Part shown: piece after piece, positions 37,166 to 44,863 of the stretch
How positions within the stretch are numbered: the first letter of the stretch is position 1
Layout: the number at the start of each line of letters is the position of its first letter
Assembly: GCF_001435975.1 (NCBI RefSeq)
Contig: NZ_AYYR01000029.1
Span: 36,102 to 100,101 of the forward strand
Reading direction: 5' to 3'
Source of the DNA: Secundilactobacillus collinoides DSM 20515 = JCM 1123
GTDB lineage: Bacteria > Bacillota > Bacilli > Lactobacillales > Lactobacillaceae
DNA length: 64,000 nt
Program-made: the position numbers and the translations under genes
Notes under the pieces: model-generated
Seen by the model: only the letters and a program-made list of their open reading frames with translations
What the model was told of the DNA's origin: nothing
The model's database searches: none

Positions 37166-38078
37166 ACAGGTGGATAATTCATTACCAAGTCTGAATTTGG
37201 CAGCCAAGTATAAACTGACCGACTCAGGTTATGCGATTGTTTTCTTGGGGCCGACATTGATGCTGTTGGTTGCCTTTGTTTTTTACCCAATGCTGAAAAC
37301 CCTGTACATGAGCTTTTTTTTAACTAACGACTTTGGAAAAACGACAGCCTTTGTGGGACTGAGCAATTATGTGTCGCTAATCACGAGCAGTTCTTATTTG
37401 TCCAGCCTCGGCGCGACCTTAGTGTTCGTGCTTGCCGTATCAATTTTAACAGTCGTGCTGGGTGTGGCACTTGCTGTGACAGCTAATCAAGAGCTTAAAG
37501 GCATCCGACTCTTCCGGACGCTATTTTCAGCAACAATGGGTGTCTCTGTCTCAGTTGCGGCCATCTTTTGGTTATTTGCTTTTAACCCTTCAGTTGGTGT
37601 CTTTGCCCAATTATCACAAGCACTGCACTTGCCCGTTGTTAACTGGTTGACCGATCCGAAGTCAGCTATGGTGGCCATCATTATTTCCACTGTGTGGATG
37701 AATCTAGGATTTACGTTTCTCATCATTTTTGGGGCGTTGCAATCAGTACCGAAAAGTTTATATGAAGCTGCCGACATCGTCGGCATTTCAAAACTCACGC
37801 AGTTATTTAAGGTGACAATTCCGATGATTTCAGGCACCTTGTTTTTCGTTATGATTGTGACGCTGATCGAGGCGTTTAAGAGTTTTGGCCTCATTGACAT
37901 GATGACTGAGGGTGGGCCGGACAACGCTACCAATTTATTAGTCTATCGAATTTACCAGGATGCCTTTATTAACGGTAACTTTGCTCAGGGCAGTACTGAG
38001 TCCATTCTTCTGACGATTATCATTGCTATTTTTACCTTGATTCAATTTAAGTTCTTAGGGAAGCGGGTGCACTACTAA
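37146..38078 (+). CDS. ugpA: Glycerol-3-phosphate ABC transporter permease, UgpA type
   Basis: 310 residues with six membrane helices. The EAA coupling loop reads LYEAADIVGISKLTQLFKVTIPMISGTLFF and is followed by LIDMMTEGGPDNAT, typical of MalF/UgpA permeases. GGAGGTG lies 6 bases before ATG 37146. It overlaps ugpC by 20 bases, so expression is coupled. Its stop overlaps the ugpE start (TAATG). Confidence 0.88.
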   Translation: MLQRLPKQVDNSLPSLNLAAKYKLTDSGYAIVFLGPTLMLLVAFVFYPMLKTLYMSFFLTNDFGKTTAFVGLSNYVSLITSSSYLSSLGATLVFVLAVSILTVVLGVALAVTANQELKGIRLFRTLFSATMGVSVSVAAIFWLFAFNPSVGVFAQLSQALHLPVVNWLTDPKSAMVAIIISTVWMNLGFTFLIIFGALQSVPKSLYEAADIVGISKLTQLFKVTIPMISGTLFFVMIVTLIEAFKSFGLIDMMTEGGPDNATNLLVYRIYQDAFINGNFAQGSTESILLTIIIAIFTLIQFKFLGKRVHY

Positions 38079-38929
38079 TGCAACTTGTAACTAATGATCA
38101 CGTTTCTAAACCGTCATCGGCACGGCGACTTAAGAAAATTGGCCAGTATGCATTTTTGATTGTGCTGATGTTGATTGTTGTCAGTCCGTTTTTACTGGGG
38201 TTTTGGACCAGCTTTTTGCCGACATCTCAAATTTCAAAAGGGGCCTTGTGGGGAAAATTATCGCTGGCTAACTACTGGGCGGCGTTCACCACGACCCCAA
38301 TTCTACGATACTTATTTAATAGTATTGTGATTGCAAGTCTAACCACGGTTGCGCAAGTGGTCTTTTGTTCGATGTCGGCTTACGCGTTTGTTTTCCTAAA
38401 ATTTAAAGGACGAAAATTTTTATTCTATGCCTTTTTGGCAACGATGATGCTGCCGTTTGAAGCTGAAGTCATACCGAATTTCATGACCGTTAAATCAATG
38501 GGACTATTGAATCATTTCGCGGTGATGGTCGTCCCGTTTATGGCAACGGCATTTGGCACTTTTATGCTGCGACAATCGTTTTTACAAATACCAAAGGAGC
38601 TCAAAGAAGCTGCCGACATTGAGGGCCTGAATCATTGGCAGTTTTATTACCGGATTACCCTGCCATATTCACGAATCAGTATTGTGACGTTGGCCGCGTA
38701 TAGTTTTTTAACGAGTTGGAATCAGTACTTATGGCCAATGTTAACGACCTTTTCCGACAATTTCCGACCGGTCCAAGACGGGTTGCGTCAATTGCAATCT
38801 TCTGAAACGTTTAATAACTGGGGCATGATTCAGGCCAGTGCTTGCATCGTCGTTATTCCAACCTTGATTGTTCTCTTTATTGGCCAGCACTATTTCAAAG
38901 CAGGGTTGAATGAGGGTTCGGTTAAATAG
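38078..38929 (+). CDS. ugpE: Glycerol-3-phosphate ABC transporter permease, UgpE type
   Basis: 283 residues, six helices. Coupling loop LKEAADIEGLNHWQFYYRITLPYSRISI and TSWNQYLWPM match MalG/UgpE permeases. Pairs with UgpA to form the channel. Start codon overlaps the ugpA stop by one base. Confidence 0.88.
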   Translation: MQLVTNDHVSKPSSARRLKKIGQYAFLIVLMLIVVSPFLLGFWTSFLPTSQISKGALWGKLSLANYWAAFTTTPILRYLFNSIVIASLTTVAQVVFCSMSAYAFVFLKFKGRKFLFYAFLATMMLPFEAEVIPNFMTVKSMGLLNHFAVMVVPFMATAFGTFMLRQSFLQIPKELKEAADIEGLNHWQFYYRITLPYSRISIVTLAAYSFLTSWNQYLWPMLTTFSDNFRPVQDGLRQLQSSETFNNWGMIQASACIVVIPTLIVLFIGQHYFKAGLNEGSVK

Positions 38930-38942
38930 GGGGGACACGATA

Positions 38943-40295
38943 ATGAAACAACATCGTATCATTGGATTATTGGGATTACTGCTGGTGTTCGTGCTGATTG
39001 TTAGCGGTTGTGCAATCGGGCACGCTTCGGCAACCGCCACAGCACCGAGAGAGAAAATTGTTTTTTGGCATGAAATGACAGGTCCTGCTGCGGATCAACT
39101 GAAGAAATTTGCAACGCAATTTAATGCGAGTCAAAAGAAATATCAGATTGTACCGGAGTTTGAAGGGACCTATAACGAAGCAGTTCAAAAAATCTTGCAG
39201 ACTCATGGTACCAGCGCTTCACCGGCAATTTTTCAATCGATGGATGTGTCCACAAGTGAACTGTATCATGCCAAAGTAGCAACGCCGATGCAGCATTTTA
39301 TTGATAAGGATCATTACAACATGAATCAAATTGCCGCCGTGCCACGTGCGTTTTATTCACAGGGCGGCAAACAAATATCAATGCCATTTAACACTTCTCA
39401 ACCGGTGCTATACTATAACACATCGTTATTGAAACGGCTGGGTATTAAAGCTCCTGCCAAGGATCCAAGCTACAGTGATATCACTGCCGTAGCTAAACAG
39501 ATTCAGGCCAAGTCTAAAGGTAAGGTCAACGGAATGACAGTTGAGGAATACGGCTGGCTTTTCGAACAGTTTATGGCGAACAGTAATGAACACATGGCCA
39601 ACAACGAAAACGGTCGTCAGGGTGTGCCAACCGCGGTTAATTTTGATCAGCCTGGTGCCAAAAAAGCGATGCAGTGGATTCAAACGAACGTTAAGAACAA
39701 AGACATTATTAACTTTGGGTCTGGATCTACCGCGGAAACCAATGAGATGGCCGCCTTTTTGGCGGGCAAATTAGGAATATTCATGCAATCTTCTGCCGAC
39801 ATCGGAAATTTGACTTCTGGGATGAAGGATAAATTGGGAATTTGCTACTTCCCACATGCTGATGGCCAGAAGGCAAATGGTGTCTCTATTGGCGGTGCCT
39901 CGCTGTGGATCGGTAATGACAAGTCAAAATCGGTTCAACAGGGTGCCTGGGAATTTGCTAAATTTCTTGTAAATGCTAAAAACCAGGCAATTTGGGAAAA
40001 GATTACCGGTTATATGGCCATTAATAAACAGGCAGCCAAGGAACCAATTCTAAAGAATCTATTTGCAAAACAGCCAATGGTTGCAGTTCCTGGTGAACAA
40101 CTTGCACGAACCAAGCCGAACACCGCCAATTCTGGTATTTTTATGGAAGACGTCGTTCAGGAACGGACGTTGACACAAACGGCGATGCAGCAAGTGTATA
40201 ATAACGGCAACATTGGCAAAGCACTTAAAACCGCAACGGATAGTATGAACGCGGCAATTAAAAACAACAATAAGGCTAGCGGTTTGACAAAGTGA
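38943..40295 (+). CDS. ugpB: Glycerol-3-phosphate-binding lipoprotein
   Basis: 450 residues. Signal peptide with lipobox LIVSGC (Cys about residue 23), so it is anchored to the outer face of the membrane. Family 1 solute-binding features include KIVFWHEMTGPAADQLKKFATQFNAS, ISMPFNTSQPVLYYNTSLLKRLG and the SIGGASLWIGND motif common in UgpB. It delivers glycerol-3-phosphate or glycerophosphodiesters to the permeases. GGGGGG stands before ATG 38943. It is the fourth gene of the operon. Confidence 0.87.
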   Translation: MKQHRIIGLLGLLLVFVLIVSGCAIGHASATATAPREKIVFWHEMTGPAADQLKKFATQFNASQKKYQIVPEFEGTYNEAVQKILQTHGTSASPAIFQSMDVSTSELYHAKVATPMQHFIDKDHYNMNQIAAVPRAFYSQGGKQISMPFNTSQPVLYYNTSLLKRLGIKAPAKDPSYSDITAVAKQIQAKSKGKVNGMTVEEYGWLFEQFMANSNEHMANNENGRQGVPTAVNFDQPGAKKAMQWIQTNVKNKDIINFGSGSTAETNEMAAFLAGKLGIFMQSSADIGNLTSGMKDKLGICYFPHADGQKANGVSIGGASLWIGNDKSKSVQQGAWEFAKFLVNAKNQAIWEKITGYMAINKQAAKEPILKNLFAKQPMVAVPGEQLARTKPNTANSGIFMEDVVQERTLTQTAMQQVYNNGNIGKALKTATDSMNAAIKNNNKASGLTK

Positions 40296-40306
40296 GGTAA
40301 GTCGAC

Positions 40307-41002
40307 ATGAAAACAATGATTTTTGGTCATCGCGGCATACCAGTGAAGTTTCCAGAAAATTCATTAGCTGGCTTTGAATATGCCATTGATAACGGTGTGG
40401 AAGGCCTTGAATTTGATGTTCATTTAACGCGGGATCTGGTTCCAGTCGTCATGCATGATGAAAGAATCGACCGCACCACGGACGGGCAGGGGTTATTATT
40501 CAATGATTCGTACGCCACACTGTCACAGTACCATCTCTCCAATGGTGAACAGATTCCACGATTAGCAGATTTCCTTTCGCTGGTTGCAAACAAGGACTTG
40601 CAACTGAATCTGGAATTTAAAACGGATCTCATTCATTACCCAGGGATTGAGAAACGGGTCTTAAGGATGATTGCTGCGACTTCGCTAGTGCATCCGGTTA
40701 TCTTCTCCTCGTTCGATTTGGCAACTCTGGAGCGTGCCAATAAAATTGACGCGAGTCAAAATTACTGCTATTTGTCGGATCATTTAATTGATCAACCACT
40801 TAATTTTATCCGCCGTGAACACCTTCGGGGGTTGCATTTAAGTCGTTTTGATCCGGCACTGCCCATTGCTGAACGGATTTGGACTGTGAACGATGATGAG
40901 CGACTTAAGGCGTTACTGGTTGATAATGTTGCTGGCGTGTTTACTGATGATTTTGAACATGCGATGGCCGTTCGTGATGCGCAAGTGAAGCTTATTAGCT
41001 AA
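40307..41002 (+). CDS. ugpQ: Glycerophosphodiester phosphodiesterase
   Basis: 231 residues. HRGIPVKFPENSLAGFEYAIDNGVEGLEFDVHLTRDLVPVVMHDERIDRTTDGQG carries the catalytic His pair and the Glu/Asp metal ligands of the GDPD TIM barrel. It splits glycerophosphodiesters to glycerol-3-phosphate and an alcohol. No signal peptide, so it acts inside on imported diesters. Last gene of the operon, 11 bases after ugpB. Confidence 0.9.
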   Translation: MKTMIFGHRGIPVKFPENSLAGFEYAIDNGVEGLEFDVHLTRDLVPVVMHDERIDRTTDGQGLLFNDSYATLSQYHLSNGEQIPRLADFLSLVANKDLQLNLEFKTDLIHYPGIEKRVLRMIAATSLVHPVIFSSFDLATLERANKIDASQNYCYLSDHLIDQPLNFIRREHLRGLHLSRFDPALPIAERIWTVNDDERLKALLVDNVAGVFTDDFEHAMAVRDAQVKLIS

Positions 41003-41038
41003 CTGAGATAAGTAATTTTGCTTTTTTGAAAAATGGGG

Positions 41039-41067
41039 TTGACTTTCAACTGCTCAGCCAGTATTAT
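41039..41067 (+). promoter_or_regulatory. Promoter of the orphan T-box unit
   Basis: TTGACT (41039-41044), 17-bp spacer, TATTAT (41062-41067). Confidence 0.7.
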
Positions 41068-41072
41068 TAAAG

Positions 41073-41345
41073 CATAGTTAGAGAACGATATGAAATTGCA
41101 ATGAAGCTTTAAGGACTAGGTCGAAGCGATTGGATAAGAGAGCGTGGCTGGTGAGAACACGTACAATCCTTTGAGTTAAAGTTAAAGTGGAGCAAGCGGT
41201 CCTTGTTAAAGGGACTCGGGTTGGTCACCACTACCTGACCGCCGGATGATTACGTCCGGGTCGAGCCGATTAGTGATAGTCGGGAAAAAAGGTGGTACCG
41301 CGTGAAAACGTCCTTAAGCAGAGATGCTTAAGGACGTTTTTTCGT
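41073..41345 (+). promoter_or_regulatory. T-box leader without a downstream gene, specifier read as GUU (Val)
   Basis: Complete leader: stem I with GAGCGTGGCTGGTGAGAACACGT, specifier GTT before AAAGT (paired to GCTTT), T-box AAGGTGGTACCGCG (41291-41304) and terminator ACGTCCTTAAGCA / TGCTTAAGGACGT with T6 (41308-41342). UGGU predicts discriminator A. It is a paralogue of the leader at 34440. No amino acid gene follows; the next credible coding region starts 800 bases later, beyond a terminator. Confidence 0.9.
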
Positions 41346-41532
41346 TCTCTAACGGTCGTTCAAGCGTTGATTCAATGCTTGTTACATTCATAGATGTTGC
41401 TGCTGATTCAATTGAGACGGTAATTGACAATAATGCTACTCCTCAATCTCATTATCCATTCAAGCTACGGTCGTTGCACTCAGCACACATCACGTTATCT
41501 AATGTCAGTCTTGATGCCGCTGATGATTAGAA

Positions 41533-41934
41533 ACACATATTGTGTCACACACATAAAGATCACCTATTCTGGGACAGCTACCCAGCACACATATTGATTC
41601 AAGCACACATAGCGCAACACATAGATTTGCACTAGTTTCATGTTTAGAATTTTTAGATTTGGGACGCGCCTTATGATCTCACAGATCACTATTTTACACA
41701 TACCGCATGATGACACACATAATTGCATCACATAGCATTTCTTCATACTGCCACATTAAGTGGCACCAACACATAGCGACATACACATATTGTTTCACAT
41801 CATGCACCTCTACTTATATATAAGTGTCTCATATACCGGTACGGCATCATCACATATTGCGCATCAGTCCCGAATTTATTTCGGACACATAACCGCATCA
41901 AAACATAGATCAATTTTCACTCACAACACACATA
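41533..41934 (+). repeat. ACACATA motif array downstream of the orphan T-box
   Basis: Exact ACACATA starts at 41533, 41549, 41587, 41605, 41617, 41696, 41715, 41769, 41783, 41885 and 41928, with variants such as TCACATA at 41728 and 41850 and AACATAG at 41902. By chance this 7-mer would be expected well under once in 400 bases. As in the array at 13013-13279, the copies extend either as ACACATAG or ACACATATTG, spacers are unrelated, and the orientation is that of the T-box transcript. Confidence 0.85.
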
Positions 41935-41979
41935 GTTGACACTGATACACCATCCCCTGGTTACTCAGTTGTTGTTAGT

Positions 41980-42013
41980 CTGAAGTATGCTTGGCATGCT
42001 CCAGATTTTTTTG
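41980..42013 (+). terminator. Terminator of the array transcript
   Basis: CTGAAGTATGC / GCATGCTCCAG imperfect stem with a TTG loop, followed by ATTTTTTT. Confidence 0.65.
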
Positions 42014-42145
42014 ATTGAAAATGAATTCGTTTACTGCAGCAAATTCTCTCAAAAAGTTCTAGGATTGGAAACGCTCACGGTGTTACACTCATTTTCAGAA
42101 AACAAATGAGATCAAGCGGGCAATGATGAAACGGAGAACATGGTT

Positions 42146-42796
42146 ATGAAAAAAATAATGACACTATTGACATGTTTTGTGGCGGTCACACTCGGTGGCT
42201 GTGCGTTTTCAACTACCAAAATAGTATTGGCAGCCAGCACGACTAAAACGCAACAGCAAGCACATACTAAACAAGCTGATATTAGTACAAACGCAAGGCT
42301 AAACGTTGCCGGTGCCCTCGTTATTGGTGCCGCTGCGATTGTTGTTGGCGGGTATGAACTCAAGCGCCAGTCCGGTCAACAGGGGATGTCTCATGACATC
42401 TTAGAAATTGACCCGAGTCTGTCCGAGGAGTTTGAATCGCTGTACTATGATGTTCAGGATGCGTGGTCTGAAAATAATCAATTTCGACTATCCGAATTAA
42501 TGTTGCCAACCTTTTTTGACAAACGCAAGCTGCTTTTGGATCAGTGGCAAGCAGCTGGTAAAGTGAACAGGTACGAAGGCATGATCATTGTTCGCCTTGA
42601 GCAGGAACGTAACGTGAGGAATGCACCACGTGTGGTTGTAACCGCGCAGGGTCGTAGTTTTTTTGAATACCCGGAACGGTCAGCAAAATATAATCGTGAA
42701 CAATACGAGCAGACACTGATCCGCCGATTTACTGAAGTATGGGAATTAAACCGTGATTCGAGTGGACAACTTAGAGTTGCACAAATAAGAGCTTAG
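42146..42796 (+). CDS. Secreted protein with lipobox-like site and Tim44-like domain
   Basis: 216 residues. N-terminal hydrophobic stretch with VTLGGC giving a likely lipobox (Cys about residue 19), and a second hydrophobic segment at residues about 50-67 (NVAGALVIGAAAIVVGGYEL). The C-terminal part, FESLYYDVQDAWSENNQFRLSELMLPTFF ... RRFTEVWELNRDSSGQLRVAQI, resembles the Tim44/SnoaL-like alpha+beta fold. The role is unknown. CGGAGA lies before the start. A weak cre-like sequence (TGGAAACGCTCACG, 42066) is upstream. The gene lies beyond the terminator of the array transcript, so it probably has its own promoter. Confidence 0.65.
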   Translation: MKKIMTLLTCFVAVTLGGCAFSTTKIVLAASTTKTQQQAHTKQADISTNARLNVAGALVIGAAAIVVGGYELKRQSGQQGMSHDILEIDPSLSEEFESLYYDVQDAWSENNQFRLSELMLPTFFDKRKLLLDQWQAAGKVNRYEGMIIVRLEQERNVRNAPRVVVTAQGRSFFEYPERSAKYNREQYEQTLIRRFTEVWELNRDSSGQLRVAQIRA

Positions 42797-42840
42797 CAAT
42801 ACCTAGCAATCAGCGTGTCAAACAAACTGGTTAAGGAAAA

Positions 42841-42900
42841 CAGAAGCGGCCTATTATCTAAAATCCGGGTTTGGATTTTAGATAATAGGCCGCATCTGTG
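42841..42900. repeat. Simple long hairpin, second family (copy A)
   Basis: CAGAAGCGGCCTATTATCTA and complement over 60 bases, with loop GGGTTTG. Shares CAGAAGCGG and the stem layout with 48188-48252 and with the apex of the nested elements. 42901-43394 shows no credible gene; a reverse frame at 43101-43337 lacks support. Confidence 0.7.
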
Positions 42901-43394
42901 AGAGACTTTGGTTTTGGTGCTTGTTTCAATTTTGGTTGCCACGAAAAACTTCTGACAAGCGACAAAAGAACTAATCGTAAACAAAGGCAGATATCATTTG
43001 TCGCGGGTTTGACTAGATACAGCAAAACGAATTAAATCTACCAATTTAGTACTATCTATTGGCGATTGATACTTGTGTGAACCACTTTTTAGAGAATTGG
43101 TTACGACATACCAGTTAGCAATATACGTAGAAACATTGAGTTAGATTTCGCTGCTAGGTGCCGCATAGTGACCGCCTTTGGAGCGTAACAATGCCCGCCA
43201 TGCTGTTTTTTCGCTAAATTAATCACCAAAACAGAAGGCCTAGTGGCATCAATAATTGAAAATAGTAACTGTAGGGACCTCATTTGTGCCATTAGACCTA
43301 AACGATTCAGCGGGTGTGACCGTGTTAAACCGTACATTGTGGACTAGTCTGTATTTTTGCAATGGCGCTGGTTCACAGATGAGTCACCTGAACT

Positions 43395-43862
43395 TTAATG
43401 TGCTGCGTTGTGCTGCTTACCGGTGTAAGTTGCAACGTTGATTTTAATGATGCCAACATGTGCCAGATCATCAGGATCTAAGGGACCGTCAAAATGCCCT
43501 AATTCCTTTTTCAACAATAATCGTAAGGCATGTTCCTTTGATTCTTGATCGGTCATTAAAATGGCATTGCCGGTTCCGAGAATACTTTCGTAATACATCG
43601 TGTGTGCGTCGGGTTCTAAATGTGCATCGGAGACGATGCTAAATGACACATTAGGATCATTTGCAATCAGTGCCCATTTCTTTCCCCGGGCAGCACCGTG
43701 CAGGTACAGTGTCAGTCGGCGACCATCAAATTCATACGCGTAATTTGTTGGCACAACGTATGGCGCTGGAGAATCCATAATCGCAGTATTAATGATCTCA
43801 CCATTTTCAATAATGGTCTTTAATTGTTCAAAATCTGTTATTTCACGGTCAGTTCGATGCAT
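43395..43862 (-). CDS. Pyridoxamine 5'-phosphate oxidase family flavin-binding protein (NimA-like)
   Basis: 155 residues. The split-barrel fold of the family is seen in MHRTDREITDFEQLKTIIENGEIINTAIMDSPAPYVVPTNYAYEFDGRRLTLYLHGAARGKKWALIANDPNVSFSI, which binds FMN. Members such as NimA reduce nitroimidazoles; many others have unknown substrates. AAGGAGGAG lies 7 bases before ATG 43862. It stands alone. Confidence 0.82.
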   Translation of the reverse strand: MHRTDREITDFEQLKTIIENGEIINTAIMDSPAPYVVPTNYAYEFDGRRLTLYLHGAARGKKWALIANDPNVSFSIVSDAHLEPDAHTMYYESILGTGNAILMTDQESKEHALRLLLKKELGHFDGPLDPDDLAHVGIIKINVATYTGKQHNAAH

Positions 43863-44003
43863 CCGAACTCCTCCTTCATGGGTAATGATACGTATATACC
43901 CAATGTACCGCATTTTTCCGTGATGGTGCAACCTGAAAAAAATGCAATTATCTTAATGGATCCACTGGGTAGAACAAAAAATCAGTTGATTCCAACTGAC
44001 CGC

Positions 44004-44032
44004 TTGACATTCGTTTCAGAAAATTGTATCCT
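44004..44032 (+). promoter_or_regulatory. Promoter of the methionine T-box unit
   Basis: TTGACA (44004-44009), 17-bp spacer, TATCCT (44027-44032). Confidence 0.7.
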
Positions 44033-44039
44033 CATCTCA

Positions 44040-44320
44040 TCATATTAGAATTGAATTAGAAGATGAGTAGCACTTTTACCCCTTAGGAGAGAGCCGCGCT
44101 GGTGGGAAGCGGTAGGGGGAAGAGTGTGAAGATGGTCTTTGGTCTACGAAGGCGTGTGAGCTACGGCAAGCACATCATGGGTGCGCCCATTATAGCGCAA
44201 TGGTATCAGTGGATACCTGTTGAGAAAACGAGTGTGAGCTCGTTTTAAACTAAGGTGGTAACGCGATTAAGTCGTCCTTATCCTCGCTATTTTGTTATGG
44301 CGGGGGTGGGAACTTTTTTT
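44040..44320 (+). promoter_or_regulatory. T-box leader, specifier AUG (Met)
   Basis: Loop E strand GATGAGTAG opposite TGTGAAGATGGTCT gives specifier ATG, between AGAT/GTCT and CACTTT/AGAGTG helices. Distal AGGAGAGAGCC motif present. T-box AAGGTGGTAACGCG (44251-44264), with a GC/GU-rich terminator and T7 ending at about 44320. The downstream gene is metE, which confirms methionine. Confidence 0.93.
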
Positions 44321-44321
44321 G

Positions 44322-44446
44322 TAGAGTGCGGAAGAAGGGCGCCCAAGGAGTGGAGCCTAAGGGAATTTGACATAAACGCCCGGTTTTGGCGTTTGTGTCG
44401 AAGTCCCTTAGGTGCAACTCCTTGCCCTTCTGCAGCACGTTTCGGC
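44322..44446 (+). repeat. Long nested hairpin element, copy 4
   Basis: TAGAGTGCGGAAGAAGGGCG ... TGCCCTTCTGCAGCACGTTTCGGC, immediately after the T tract of the methionine T-box terminator, thus inside the metE leader. Middle arms CCAAGGAG / ACTCCTTG. Confidence 0.85.
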
Positions 44447-44462
44447 AATGTAGCAGCAGAGC

Positions 44463-44545
44463 ACCACTGACATAAACGGCCGGTTTTAGCGTTTGTGTCA
44501 AAGTCCCTCAGTGCAACACCATGTCCTTCTGCAACACGTTTCGGC
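44463..44545 (+). repeat. Partial duplicate of hairpin element copy 4
   Basis: Repeats the apex and right half of copy 4 (GACATAAACGGCCGGTTTTAG ... TTCTGCAACACGTTTCGGC) with substitutions that break the outer pairing. Confidence 0.7.
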
Positions 44546-44689
44546 AATGCAAGATCATTGACACAAGCCTAAAAGATGGTGCCAATCTGGACCTCCAAAA
44601 TGCCACATGCGCTCGCAATTGCCGATTGCAGAAATCTACCCGAATCTACAAAAAAACCAGCAACCACCAAACAAAAGGAGGAGCCGACT

Positions 44690-44797
44690 ATGGACAAGTT
44701 AACCTACTTACATCGTAATAAGATTGCAACTGCCAGCTACTTACTCGGCGACGGCATTGATGGGCAAGTCATGTGTCTGGTTGCAGCGTTGGCTTAG
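44690..44797 (+). CDS. Small ORF of 35 codons before metE
   Basis: AAAAGGAGGAG lies 7 bases before ATG 44690. The product MDKLTYLHRNKIATASYLLG plus 15 more residues ends in a hydrophobic stretch (GQVMCLVAALA). It sits between the methionine T-box and metE and would be cotranscribed. It holds two Met codons. No family is known to me; it could be a leader peptide or a small membrane-associated peptide. Confidence 0.4.
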   Translation: MDKLTYLHRNKIATASYLLGDGIDGQVMCLVAALA

Positions 44798-44863
44798 CAC
44801 CCAACAAGATTGTGTCTATTAGATAGGTATTGTGCGATAATGCACATGAGAGGAGAACCCTAC

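Larger units (their letters stand above)
41073..42013 (+). ncRNA. Candidate T-box-controlled non-coding transcript carrying the ACACATA array
   Basis: From the promoter at 41039 the unit runs through the T-box, the ACACATA array and a terminator at 41980-42013, with no convincing reading frame. A 68-codon frame at 41324-41530 starts inside the T-box terminator stem without a ribosome binding site and stops just before the array. When uncharged tRNA-Val accumulates, read-through would give an RNA of about 940 nt rich in ACACAUA. Function is inferred, possibly a decoy for a factor that also binds the hydratase leader. Confidence 0.45.

Noticed and set aside
41324..41530. 68-codon frame after the orphan T-box
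   Set aside because: It starts inside the terminator stem, has no ribosome binding site and no recognisable family; kept only as a note in the ncRNA entry.
43101..43337. 78-codon reverse frame
   Set aside because: No ribosome binding site, odd composition, no recognisable domain, next to decayed intergenic sequence.
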